Notes under the pieces: model-generated
Database searches by the model: none
What the model saw: the letters and a program-made list of their open reading frames with translations, nothing else
Told to the model about the DNA's origin: nothing
Assembly: GCA_024180945.1 (NCBI GenBank)
Contig: JAKSGN010000002.1
Span: 2,170,001-2,234,000, forward strand
Reading direction: 5' to 3'
From: Macrophomina tecta
Lineage: Eukaryota; Ascomycota; Dothideomycetes; Botryosphaeriales; Botryosphaeriaceae
DNA: 64,000 nt
Program-made: the position numbers and the translations under genes
Part shown: in pieces, positions 44,906 to 56,487 of the stretch
Numbering within the stretch: the stretch's first letter is position 1
How the letters are laid out: the number at the start of each line of letters is the position of its first letter

Positions 44906-46751
44906 CAGCCAGCCAGCCCAGCCCAGCGCCGGCCGCTGTGAGAAAGATCCCTGGAGAGGACCGCCAGGCAGCCTGTCTAACCAACAAGGGTAGCATAGCA
45001 CGCAGCGGCAGAAAAGGCCACCAAACGGCGAGCAAACGCTCATGGAAACAGCCCCTACCCACTTTCCGTGCCTCTCTCCGGGTTCCACGCCGGACCTCGT
45101 GTGTTCCGTTTCGCGTCCAAGGGCGGAGAGAAAGAGGGGCGAGAGTCCCGCAGGAAGTAGGCCAAGCTTTTCTCCTGTTCGTAAACTCATACACCCCATA
45201 ACCTCATACGGCAGCAGCAAAGACCGCATTCTACCGGACCTGGCTACTTCGCCCAGGCTGTTTGCATTGATCCCCCATGATTAAAAATAGCCACGACCCC
45301 GGTTTCTTCCTTCATCAAGCGAGTGATCCGACGATGAGGGAACGCTCTGGTCATTTTGTATTTTGTGCTTTGGCGAGAACCCGAACAATATCACGGACAA
45401 GCTGTGTCAGTCCCGAAGGACGACAGACGAAGGATTCCGGCGAGGGGTGGAAAATAGCGGGCGGCCGGCTCGTCAGCCTAACCGGGCCACGACCGTCCCC
45501 CCCAACACCGAACGAGCAGGCAGCGAGGTTGATTGCCAGGCTGAATCCCTCTCGTTGAAATTCAGCTGGCCATTGAACATGTGCGTGTTTGGCTGCTGCT
45601 GAGAGCGACGATTTCAGACGCGCGTCAGGCCTCCCCCTCTCGGCTTGTGGGTCTCTCTCTTTGCACACTACTTGGACGCTACGCCGCAGTTGCCGTAAGG
45701 AAGTGCCTTTGACCGAACGGCTAACGGCAACGCCTTCCTTCACATTGACCTCATCTCTCGTTGCACTGACCAGATTGGTTTTTTTCTCCGCCGACGACGG
45801 CCGGCCTTGGTTCGTCGTAGGCGGAGAGAAGGTTTGATGAGCACAGTACCCATGCATAAATGAAAGCGCCGAACCCTACACACAGACCTGGCGCTTGGGA
45901 AAAGAAAGAAAAAAAAAAAGGCGGCAGCGTGAGCGGCGAGACATTCAATAATCCCAACCTATCCTCGCGGCCGGTGGCGCCGAAAAAAATGGCTCTTTCT
46001 CAGTCTTGGACAGTCCATTCTCCGTAGACTCCTTCCCCCATCCGAATAGGGGTTCGCCCATTACTGCCTTGCTATCCTGACTCGCGCTGGGGAATATGGG
46101 GAATCACCGGGGTCGACCTCACATGCGAATGATGCGCTGGGCTCAGCATTTCGTTGCAGATTGCGTCGATCCATAGCGTCTTGCACGCTGGGTTCAAAGG
46201 ATCGATTTGAGACGCCTATTTAGTAGAAACTATTACACCTCCTATGCGCAAGATGACAGGACAAGACCAGAAAGGAAACCAGCAAAGCACACACACCAAC
46301 AATCGAAAGGGGTTTCCAGCGTTTTTGCTAGAGAAAAAGAAAGGTGCCTCCAATTCCCAGACCAAGTTAAGCGACCAGGCACGAGAAGAATGGTACGGAA
46401 GGATGTACTGGGGGAGGAAAGCGCATAATCCTACATCATTTCCGAGGCCATCGAAACCCGCCACTCGTCAACCTGAGATCTGACTTCCACACTGAAGACT
46501 CCTGCCGGTTATTTGAATCCGAAAGCCCTGCGCAAGATGAACGCCTCAGGTTGCCGAGATTGAGAAGCTCTAGTATGTGGAATGGACCATGTAACTCAGA
46601 GAAGCGTCCACGCTTGTCTTCATTCACCGTACTCCATCATTTGCGTTGAGCTTCGTTCGAGGATATGAGCCCAGTGTCACAAGCCACGGATGAGCCGGCC
46701 GTGCGTAGACACCCGCCGAAGCAGCCGTGGCGGTTGGGTTGCCTGGCTAAT

Positions 46752-47658
46752 TTACAAGATGCTGCACTTCTTCTTCTCCTTCTTGCGGGTGAGGAGCGCG
46801 GCGCGCGTTGCGTGCTCAAACACTTCGCGCACGCCCTCGTTGGTCTTGGCCGAGCACTCGAGGTACTTGAGCGCGCCGATCTTCTTGCGGACGTCTTCGG
46901 CCTGGAGCGGGGCTGTCAGCAAGCCGTCACAGCGTCTCCGCAGCGGGCGGAAGGAGCCTTACCTGCTCAGGAGTCACGGGCTTCTGCGAAGTCTTGTGCA
47001 GCTCCTCGATGGTCTTCTGGTCGTGGCGCAAATCCTTCTTGCAGCCAACGAGGATGATGGGCAGGCCCTGGCAGAAGTGCAGGACCTCGGAAATCCACTA
47101 CGGTCGGCCCCGTCAGCAAACACCGAGCAAGCAGTCAGCGGACAACGTGTGGCAAACCTTCTCCTGGACGTTGTCGAGCGAATCGGGCGAGTCAACGGCG
47201 AAGCAGATGAGGATAACGTGCGAGTCGGGATAGGAAAGCGGGCGGAGACGGTCGTAATCCTCCTGACCGGCGGTATCCCATAGCGCTAGTTCGACGTGCT
47301 TTCCATCGACCTCGACATCGGCAACGTAGTTCTCGAAAACGGTGGGCACGTAGACCTGCTCGCACTATCAGCATCGATGCGCTCAAGCGTCGGGGCAGGC
47401 GCCGATCGGAAGGCTCTCGGCGGAGCTAATAGCCGGCTGGGGCTCCTGGGCGGCGACGGGGGCAGAGGGAGTGCTGACCTCAGGGAAGGTGCCCTTCGAG
47501 AAGACGCTGGCGGGCGGCAGCAGTTAGCAGCAGGTCAGGAGGCCGGCGCGAGCTGGGGTGCAGCGCGGCGGGCAACGGGGAGGCACTCACATGAGCAAGC
47601 AGGTCTTTCCACACGCACCGTCACCGACGATGACGAGCTTGCGACGAATCTCAGCCAT
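46752..47658 (-). CDS. rho1: Rho1-type small GTPase
   Basis: Membrane-bound GTPase that controls beta-1,3-glucan synthase, protein kinase C and actin in fungal cell-wall signalling. Exons 47658-47591, 47506-47479 (only 28 nt), 47355-47158, 47097-46963 and 46901-46752 give 192 aa. P-loop GDGACGKT (12-19), effector region [28 protein letters not shown], the guanine-specificity motif VGCKKDL and [10 protein letters not shown] are all intact. The C-terminus is a Lys-rich polybasic stretch ending in the CAAX box CSIL, whose final Leu predicts geranylgeranylation. The many small exons are normal for fungal Rho genes. It is divergent from UFD2, with about 2.1 kb between the starts. Confidence 0.97.
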
Positions 47659-49790
47659 CTGTGCGAGTTGCTGTTAGGTCTGGAGGATCGGGTTTTGGTG
47701 GATGGCGCGGGTGGGTGGAGGGCGGTGATGTATGTCGGGGGAGGAAGTGGTTGAGTGTCGCGGGAGGTGAAGGTCGGAGCGAGGCGTACTGACTTTCTGG
47801 GGCTAACAAACAGCACAGCCGCAAATACGTCTTCTGGACTAAGGGGGCGGTCAAAGCTGCTCCGGGCGGTGGCTTTGGCGATGGCGGTGCAGGCGGCGGG
47901 ATGCGCGCGTGAGGACGGAGCAGGTGCAGGAGAGAGAGGGTGTGTTTCGAGCGAGAGGAGCGAGACGCAGAGCTGCCGCTGGCTGTTGCTGGGCAGGCAA
48001 CGTCCTCACGACCTACCACCGCCGCCCCCCTTTCGGCTAGGGCCGCCCTCATCGGGCCAGCAGATAACGATGAATCACGCCGCAGTCCAGCGATACCACT
48101 AGAACTCTGTGCCTCCGCCTGCCTGTGCCCTCGCCCTCGCCTCACGTGGCACGTTTGGCTTGACATCACCGCCCGCCGATGCAGTCCACGTCGCAGGGCG
48201 GCAGGCAGCCCAGCGCCGCGCAGTGCAGCGGCGCAAGCGTTGCCTGGCCGCCCTGGTGCTGCTGCAGCTGCTGTCCTCCCCGCTTGGCGCGTCCCAGCAG
48301 CGTTGGCCCTGCCTGCCCGCCCGGCGGAGCCTGCTGCGCTGCGCTGCTGCCATGTGCACCCGGCCAGCACGTCTTTGCGCACGCCCAGCACAGCATCCGT
48401 CTTCGAAGCAGCAGCCGCCGGCCAACTGGAGCGCGCCGTCAGCCTGCTCGTGGCGAGCCTCCGCTTCGGGGCCGCTCCAGGTGCGAAAAATAATGCTGCT
48501 CTCCCCTGTCCCTTCCCTGGCCGGCCTTCATTTCCATGGCGTCGGCCGCGCCCGGCTCGCGCTGCCCGGAATTGCTCTCCAACACAACGCGCCGCTCGAC
48601 GGGCGCTGGACGCCGGATCAACGCAATGCTGACGACTGAGCACAGGCTGGGTGGCAGCCTTATGCACGAGCGGCGCGCCGATCGCCCGCTGCAGCGGCAA
48701 GCGGGCGTGGATGAGGACGGCCTCTGACACTGGCATCCTGCCCTATCAGGCAGTCGTTTCTTAAGGGATACGACGCCCGTCCGACGCGCTGTAGACTGGC
48801 CGCCGTCACCGGTGCAATCTGCAGGGCTGAAGCCCCACTGCTGCTATTGCCTTCCCCAGTTTTTCGCACGCTCAGGTAATCACCTCGATTTGCAGGCCCG
48901 CCGGCGCTCGCAACGCGTTTGGCGAGCCGGATCGCCCGCCGCTGTTTCTGAAGCTGGTAGATCGGGCTCGCTCTGGATGGCGGACGAGATTCCGGACCAT
49001 TTGCTCTTCCTTGACGTGTCCAGGTCAATGTGCTGCAAGCAGTTCATACAGCGGGGAGTTGAGGCTACCGTCTGCACACAGGGCGAGCAGGGCAGCTGGC
49101 TCTATCTTCATTCAGGCAACCGCTTCAGCTTCCAATGCATTGCTCGTGTTTGCCGTTAGAATACCCTTCGCATTGGCCGCTTGCACTGTGAGCGTGGCGC
49201 CGGATGCATCTGAACATGCAGCCTGTCGCTCGCGTGGATGTGCAATAGGGCGGTCCGGTACTTCTTTTCACGTGTCGTGCCACGCACTTGTTGGTAAATA
49301 TACGTATATATACGAGTAGTCGGAGCGAGAGTGAAGCAGCCGGGGAATGGTTAGTAATGCTAGAACTTCCACGTTCGAGCACTTTCGATGCTGATGACGC
49401 GCTCCGCAAGAGACGGCATGCAGTACATCGCATCTTTGCTGTGCCCGAGGGTCTTTGACAGGACAGCGGTGGACGTGGCCCAACAGGACAATAGCTAAAC
49501 GGCTAGTTGATGTCTGTCCGTGGGAGCGTTGCTGCCCTACCCACTCAGCCTTGCCGCAACGAACATTAGGCGCGGAGTTTAGCGACCAAGTGCGGGCGGG
49601 ATCCAGGGAGTGGGTGCCTGGTGCCGTGCGGTACATCATCGCGCCTAGCTCAAATCTACCTCGTTGCAGCTCCAAGTCCAACCACGCCCTCCTCTTCCAC
49701 AACCTCTTCGCATCCGCCTCGTCAGTTGCGCCCGCCGCACCTGACACCGAAGTCTCCTCCCTCAGATCCCGCGAGCTGGTCTACATCGCC
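47659..49790. other. Divergent region between RHO1 and UFD2
   Basis: About 2.1 kb, GC-rich, probably holding both promoters and long 5' leaders (possibly with UTR introns). Long frames on both strands at 47.7-48.7 kb are Ala/Arg/Gln-rich and lack domains. No gene is supported. Confidence 0.55.
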
Positions 49791-52700
49791 ATGTCCGACG
49801 CGCAGTCCGACGCGGACAAGGTCCGTTGCCCCACCCGCCAGCACTGCGCCATCAATTCACTGATACGACTGAGTAGATTCGCAACAAGCGCCTAGCGAAG
49901 CTGGGCGGGCAATCCTCTGCCCCATCTTCCCCCGCCCCAGCCGGATCTAGCGGCGAATCTGGGGCCGCCTCGCCGCCTGTTACAACGCCGCAACCTGGAG
50001 ATAGCCCCAAGCCCGCCACTACACCAGCTACTACCCCGAGCTCACAGCCCGTCGCTAAGCCGGAAACCCAGGCTCCGGCCACCAAAATCAACATAACACC
50101 GAAGTCCCAGACGTCTTTGCCACAGAAGCGTGATAATGAGACCGAGTCGCGACCGCGGCCACGCCCCGCTGCCGTCCCGGAGAGCCTGGAGGTGTGGCAA
50201 CACAAGACGCTGAGTAATATCTTCAGGGTGACGCTGGACGAGGCACAGACTCAGGATGTGCATGGGAATCGCCTGACGTACATTCCGGGAGTCAAGGGCG
50301 ATCTGGAGGACACTGGGAGCTCGCTACTGCTGAACACAACCGTGTTGGACGCGGCCATCCTGGAGGCTGCATCAAATAGGCCTGATGGCAAGCCATTGGA
50401 TTATCTCCTATCTTGCTGGAAGCGTGCTTCTCGGATCTCCAGGGGCGCGACCACAGCAGACAAGAAAGATTCGGCGAGGTGGGAGGTATTGAAGGAGGCT
50501 CGTAGACTCACCCTCAGCTATACTATGTTCGCGGTCAACATGCCTGATATGTTTGGTTTGGATGCATGGGCGACAAACCCTCTGGCGCGGCACCTCCTAA
50601 ACGATCCTGAAGATGAACGCGGAATCTGCCATGATTTCTTGACAGAGGCCGTCTCCAGGTTCGAGGAGGATGAGAGCATCAAGGATGCGCTCGTGGGCGC
50701 AATGGAACAGCTCAGCCGTGAGCTCTCCAAGAAAAGTATGAACGATCAGTTCAAGCCTTACGTGCTGGTACGTTGCACCTCATGCACGCGGCTCTTGCCA
50801 TGTGCTAACTTTGGCTAGGCACTTCGCAACTTTTGCCAGTATCCCCCACTTGTCGTCGCCCTTTCACAGTCGTCAATGTTCTTGCCCTCCGATATTGATG
50901 CACCCAGTTTAGAAAATGACACGCTTCTGGGTCCTTTCTTCAAGCTTTCCCCTCTACAGGCCGAAGTTGCCCTGAACTACTTTGCCGGTTCGCGTACAAG
51001 GGATAGGTCTGTTATCAGCAATGCTCAGAGAGCTCTTCGAATGACCTTGTCAACCCACCAGGATGAGCTCTTCGATGTGGCAAACCGCTTCATCAGGGCA
51101 AAGGACTCCCGTTCGAATATGCTCAATTGGTTTGCAGCAACGGTCAACAAGAACCACAAACGACGCGCACTGCGTGTCGACCAAAAGCAAGTCTCGTCGG
51201 ATGGTTTCATGAACAACGTCACGGTGGTCCTCGACCGGCTTTGCGACCCTTTCATGGATTCCACCTTCTCAAAAATCGATCGCATCGAGATCGAATACTT
51301 GAGGAGGAATCCCCGTGTGGATATCAGCGACGAGACGAAGATGAACGCCGACCAGAACGCCTCAGATGAGTTCTATTCAACAACCGTTGGTGGGGAGAAT
51401 AACTTCATCTCGGAGTGCTTCTTCTTGACTGTTGCTGCGCATCATTATGGAACCGAGGCTGCCCAGAGCAGACTTACTCAGCTTCAGAAGGATCTCAAGT
51501 GGATGGAGCGTGAGCTCGAGAAGTTCGAGACGGAGAGGCATAAGTACGCCCATGTAAGCCTCCATCCCGCCTCAAATCACTCGCTCCGAAGTCTTTACTA
51601 ACCTACGACAGAACCCCGGACAGCTCACGCTCTTCGAAAACGCGTTGAAGAAGTACAAAGACGCGATTGAACGCAGCCACTGCACTATCCTGGCAACCCA
51701 GGGCGTCTTACTTGATGAAACCATCCAGGGACGAGCCATGCAGTTCATGCGGTACGTTATCGTGTGGCTGCTACGTCTTGTCAGTCCTGGATATCCCCAA
51801 AAACCCATCAGACTTCCGCTTCCCGAGCAGCAGCCGGAAGCCTTCAAGTGTCTGCCGGAGTACTTTCTCGAGGACATTGTGGATAACTTTAAGTTCATCA
51901 CCCGCATGATGCCTCAGATTGCCACCTCGACACAGTGTGAAGAGTTAATCACGATTTGTCTTACCTTCCTTCGCAGCTCAGCATACATCAAGAACCCTTA
52001 CCTTAAGTCGGGCCTCGTCACTATCCTTTATTATGGAACACTTCCTTTCCATGGCAGGTCCAAGGGAGTGCTTGGAGACCTTCTATTTACTACCAAATTC
52101 GCCACCGATAATCTCTTGCACGCTTTGATGCAATTTTATATTGAGTGTGAGAGTACTGGAGCACACACTCAGTTTTATGACAAGTTCAACATCCGATATG
52201 AGATTTTCCAGGTTATCAAGTGTGTCTGGGGCAACCCGGTGTATCGGGAGCACTTGGGAACCGAGGCGAAGTATGTTTATTCAGATAGTTTTGACGGAAG
52301 CATGGCTAACACTTATGCAGGGTTAACTTGGATTTCTTCGTTCGCTTTGTCAACCTGCTCCTAAACGATGTTACTTTCGTTCTCGACGAGTCGTTTACAG
52401 CTTTCACGCAGATCCACGATCTTACCAAAGAGCTCCGTGACCCGAGCTCGATCCCCGACGAGAACGTCAGGAAGGAGAAAGAAGAGGCGCTCGAATCTGC
52501 TAAGGGAAGAGCGAAGAGCTACATGGGACTGACCAACGAGACGGTGGCAATGTTGAAGCTCTTCACAGAGGCCCTGAGCGACTCGTTTACCATGCCGGAA
52601 ATCGTCCAGCGTCTGGCCGACATGTTAGACTACAACCTAGATGCATTAGTGGGCCCGAAGCAGACGAACCTAAAGGTCGAAAACCCGCAGGAGTATGGCT

Positions 52701-53218
52701 TCAACGCCAAGTCCATGCTGTCGGAAATCGTCGACGTCTATCTGAACCTCAGGGATAAGGAGAACTTCCGGGTTGCCGTTGCCCGGGATGGCCGCTCGTA
52801 CAAGCCTGAGAACTTCAACAAGGCGACCAACATTATGAGGAAGTTTGCCCTAAAGTCAGAGGAGGAGCTTGCTAAGTGGGAACAACTGGCGCACCAAATT
52901 CAGGAGGCGAAGGAGATGGACGAGCAGGAGGAAGCTGACCTGGGCGAGATCCCGGAGGAGTTCTTGGACCCGCTCATGTTCGACATCATGAAGGATCCGG
53001 TTATTCTTCCAAAGAGCAGGGTCACCATCGACCGCAGTGTGATTCAGAGCCATCTGCTCAGCGACCCCAACGACCCCTTCAACCGTGCACCTCTGAAGAT
53101 TGAGGATGTCATTCCGAACACGGAAATGAAGGCGAAGATCGACGCATTCAGGGCGGAGAAGAAGGCTGCAAGGCTAGCTGCGCAGGCTTCGGGTGGCGAA
53201 GCGATGGACACGTCTTAG
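49791..53218 (+). CDS. ufd2: Ubiquitin conjugation factor E4 (U-box ligase) Ufd2
   Basis: Extends ubiquitin chains on substrates together with E1, E2 and E3 and the Cdc48 segregase. Exons 49791-49820, 49877-50767, 50819-51553, 51612-52270 and 52321-53218 splice in frame to 1070 aa. A Pro/Ser/Thr-rich N-terminus is followed by the long helical Ufd2 core (motifs RHLLNDPEDERGICHDFL, LALRNFCQYPPL (joined by splicing), CLPEYFLEDIVDNFKFI, IKNPYLKSGLVTIL, RFVNLLLNDVTFVLDESF). The C-terminal U-box starts near residue 985 with EFLDPLMFDIMKDPVILP and continues through DRSVIQSHLLSDPNDPFNR. The first exon has only ten codons, MSDAQSDADK. No defect is seen. Confidence 0.97.
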
Positions 53219-53797
53219 ATCTCCTAAGGGCGGTTGTGGGCTGGCTTGCGGGTATAGCTTATGCATTCTGGGCGTTTTCACATGGATCCCGGAGTTTATT
53301 CCGGTAGACGCGTTCATCAACGGCTGTTTGTACCATAGAACGGCAATATCACAAATTACCGAAGCGTGAAGTACCCAAGGGCCGTACTACTTTATTAATG
53401 TTTTTCGCGAGCTCTTTTGTACTTACAAGCTGCGCATGGCATTGAAGGCAACTTCTGTGGGGACTTGAAGCAGTTGTCCGGATGCAAATGTACCAAGCGC
53501 CAGAGCGCATTCATGTCCGGATGACTACTTCGGCAACTCATAAATGGCAAGATGAAGGTCGCCGGTCGGCGAGCCTGGCGCATCAGCCCAGAGAGAGTAG
53601 CAATCTACCAACGGTCAACCCTAGATCTAGCACTGGAGAGAACGCTCAGACCGTAGAACTTCAATTGAACAGTGCAGCGGCCCGAGTGACGGTTCAAACA
53701 TCCCTTGTCGCCCATATTTATACATATAATGCTACAATTATCGTCAAAGCTCACAACCCGTTTTCCTGATCGAATATTATAGGCGGTATCGCTGTCG
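53219..53797. other. Convergent spacer between UFD2 and the Aim19-like gene
   Basis: About 0.58 kb of 3' flanks with one mini inverted-repeat element in the middle. No gene seen. Confidence 0.6.
53463..53535. repeat. Mini inverted-repeat element, copy 4
   Basis: About 73 bp. Left arm CTTGAAGCAGTTGTCCGGATG; right arm, on the opposite strand, CCGAAGTAGTCATCCGGACATG. The centre of about 30 bp is unrelated to other copies. Located between two convergent 3' ends. Confidence 0.85.
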
Positions 53798-54411
53798 TCA
53801 TGACTCTTCCTCCTCCCTCTTCCCGAAAACATACGCCAAACCGCCGCCGACCAGATTCGCCGCGCACAAACCCAGCGTCGCGCCACGGATGATGCCCCTA
53901 GCGCCGAACTTGGAGTAGATTTTCTGCATTGCAATAACCCAGTGTCAGCGACAGCACTGTCTTTCTCAAAGCTCCACCGCGCCATGGGAGTAGCACGAGG
54001 AGCTGGAAGAGCCTCCTCCATCTCTTTTCATATAATCCGACAGGGGCTGACCGACCTGCTTCCTCCGGCCCGCCAGCAAGACGTACAGGCCGCTCCAGGC
54101 GGCGCTGATACCGGCGGCGTCCTTCTTGTAGCCGTTGACGTTCAGGTAGCTCGAGAGCAGCAGTACGGGCGGGAACAGCATGGGAAGGGCCTGGAAGGGG
54201 CGCATGTGCTGCGCGGTTATGAGCGTGGCGGTCAGGGTTGGCGGGAGCGGGTTGTCTGGCCGTGGACATCAGCGTCGCCATGTTCATTCCGAGAGCTTCG
54301 TGGGAATTGTGAAATGCGGGTGGATGGCCCGGAGCACGTACCTCCCCATGCCCGAAGTGTGTGGGCAACGCCCGTCTTGACCCTTTCTTCGGTGGGCTGT
54401 TGGCCAGCCAT
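53798..54411 (-). CDS. Small multi-pass membrane protein, Aim19-like
   Basis: Exons 54411-54342, 54255-54056 and 53923-53798 give 131 aa. After MAGQQPTEERVKTGVAHTL come NPLPPTLTATLITAQHMRPF and LPMLFPPVLLLSSYLN, then AAWSGLYVLLAGRRKQ and the glycine-rich GARGIIRGATLGLCAANLVG, ending in an acidic tail. Four short hydrophobic stretches suit a mitochondrial or ER membrane. The pattern fits Aim19-type proteins from memory, but the assignment is uncertain. The start codon is in good context, and the start lies 777 bp from the divergent DnaJ gene. Confidence 0.7.
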
Positions 54412-55188
54412 TGTGTGTTGTGAGGGGAAGAGGGAGAGAGAGGGAGGGTGGTGGTGTTTGTCGTGCAGGCCGCGCGAGCAGTTATGTCATACAGCTGGAG
54501 TGTGCCACAGGCCAGCATTTGGGTGGGCGTTGCCGCGGGCGCATGGGCAGGTCTCAGCGGCAGGCAGGTCTCAGCGGCGGGCAGCGGCCACCTGCAGCGG
54601 AGCCAGGCCGCGGCTTTCACACTCGCTTCAGACCAGATCCCGGCCCCGGCCACGGTCTGAGCTCTGCTTCCACTGTCTCTCCATGCAACGCCGTCCGCCG
54701 CCCGCGGACGTCGATACTGTGGCATCTTAAAAAAGATAACAGAGCCACCCGCCGCCCATCCCCGCCTTCCCCGCGCCATCCCAGCCAAGCCCACCGCCGC
54801 ATCCTCCGCAACACCTGCCGCCTGTCCCCGGTAGACCCTGAGAGAGGGGGGGTCGGAGCGAGAGAAGGACGGCGACGCATCCCGGTTCCGCCTTGCGCGC
54901 CAATTCGCAACATCTACCCGCCGCTGCACCACAGCACCAGCCACTCCACACTTGAGATCTCGCCATAAAACCTGGAGCAGTAGCACCACCACCGCCTCCT
55001 GCGAAGGCCGTCGCTCCGAAGACCCGAAAACGACTCTCGCCGCATTACCCCCGACACGAGCTTCTCCCCCACGCTCCCACCAAGCGAACTCAGAGAGAGC
55101 ATCATCATCATCACCAGAACGCGGCCCGGCACACTTCCTTTCTTCGATCGAGACAAAATAAAAGAGGGGGGGGGGACCATAAAAAAGC
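54412..55188. other. Divergent promoter, Aim19-like and DnaJ genes
   Basis: About 0.78 kb shared by two divergent genes. It contains GA-rich (54424-54450) and CA/CT-rich stretches and no recognisable gene. Confidence 0.6.
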
Positions 55189-56487
55189 ATGTCAGCCAAA
55201 GCTAGCGGCGCCGACGCGTCCTCGTCGGCCAACGGCGAAGCGCGCAACCGCCAGCACCACGACGGCTCGGCGGGGCGCGCGTACACGGTCGAGCAGAAGA
55301 CGGCGGTGCTGCGCATCCGCAAGTGCTCGCCCACGGCCTACTACGAGATCCTCGGCCTCGAGGACCGCAAGGCGTCGTGCTCGGACGCCGAGATCAAGAA
55401 GGCCTACCGCAAGTTGAGCCTGCTGACGCACCCCGACAAGAATGGGTACGATGGCGCGGATGAGGCGTTTAAGAGTAAGTGAGCGCGAAGGTTTTTTTTA
55501 TTTATTCCCTTGGAATGGGGATCGGTTTCGACGAGGTGTTTGAGAGGTGGTGCAGAGGGGATTGCAATTCGGGATCGAGGGCTGACGGTTTGGGTACAGT
55601 GGTTTCGAGAGCTTTCCAGGTTCTGTCGGATCCGGATAAGAAGTCCAAGTACGACAAGTTTGGCGGTGACCCGGACAATAGGTTTGGCGGCGGCGCGTCG
55701 TCGGCAGCCGGAGGTTCGCCATTTAGCGGCTTCGCTCGTTCTGCTGGTGGTCCGCCTGGCGGAGGTTTCTATCAGGAAGAGATGTCGCCGGAAGAATTGT
55801 TTAGACAGTTCTTCGGTGGTGGATTTGGCGGAGGGCCCTTCGGTAAGCTCTGAGAACAGCAAACCCCCCACCCCCCCTTCTTCACATGCAGGCAGCACGT
55901 GCAGAAATTGGAGCTAACTGGAGACTTTCCTATCGACAGGTGGCTTTGACAACGGACCTGGCTTCGTCTTCAACCTTGGCGGCGGTCCCGGCATCCGCGT
56001 GCACCAATTCGGCGGCGGGCGGCCAAGGAGAAGACCGACGGCCGCCGAGCAAGCAGAGCAGCAACCCAGCATCGCGACCACGCTCTCGTCCCTCCTCCCG
56101 CTCCTTTTCCTCTTCATCCTACCGCTCCTCTCCTCACTCTTCTCCGGCTCGGGTACCTCTGCAACCGGCCCGTCCCTGCGCTTCGATGCCGCCGTTCCGC
56201 CTCACACGCAGCAGCGCACCAGCGCCCGCCTCAACATCCCCTACTGGGTCAACCCCTCGGACGTCGAGGACTTCAGCGCTCGCAAGCTCAAGGAGCTGGA
56301 CCGTTCCGCAGAGGTCCGGTACATGAGCCACTTGAACGTCGAGTGTGACTTGGAGCAACAGCGACAGGCGAGGCTGATGCAGGACGCTCAAGGTTGGTTT
56401 TTCGTCGATGAAGCAAAGATGCGGGAGGCGAGAAATATGCCCAAACCTAGCTGTACGAGGCTTAGGGAGTTGGGCTATGGACGGTAA
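55189..56487 (+). CDS. ER-membrane DnaJ protein, Hlj1/DNAJB12-like (DUF1977)
   Basis: Tail-anchored-type Hsp40 co-chaperone of the ER membrane that works with Hsp70 in ER-associated degradation. Exons 55189-55474, 55600-55842 and 55940-56487 give 358 aa. The J-domain (about 49-115) has [20 protein letters not shown] and the essential HPD at residues 81-83 (LTHPDKNG). A Gly/Phe-rich region follows ([15 protein letters not shown] ... [15 protein letters not shown]), then one membrane segment ([20 protein letters not shown]) and a DUF1977-type C-terminal domain ([21 protein letters not shown] ending the conserved block). The first intron splits the J-domain just after its HPD-bearing loop. Confidence 0.92.

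Larger units (their letters stand above)
42511..46751. other. Gene-poor 4.2 kb stretch
   Basis: Between the DUF3176 remnant and the stop codon of Rho1. It contains one mini inverted-repeat element, purine-rich and GGCGGA-repeat sequence near 44.7-44.9 kb, and long open frames on both strands at 44.5-45.2 kb that reflect base composition. No conserved domain is recognised; a species-specific gene or non-coding RNA cannot be excluded. Confidence 0.5.

Noticed and set aside
44561..45229. A 222-codon minus-strand frame in the gene-poor region
   Set aside because: Low-complexity Pro/Arg/Leu composition over a purine-rich tract; no domain and no splice context.
47651..48736. A 361-codon minus-strand frame upstream of RHO1
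   Set aside because: GC-driven open frame with biased Ala/Arg/Gln composition, no domain, and mirrored by equally long frames on the other strand.
53898..55334. A 478-codon minus-strand open frame
   Set aside because: It overlaps the Aim19-like and DnaJ exons and their promoter. It is Arg/Ala/Pro-rich without domains, and the spliced genes explain the conserved residues better.
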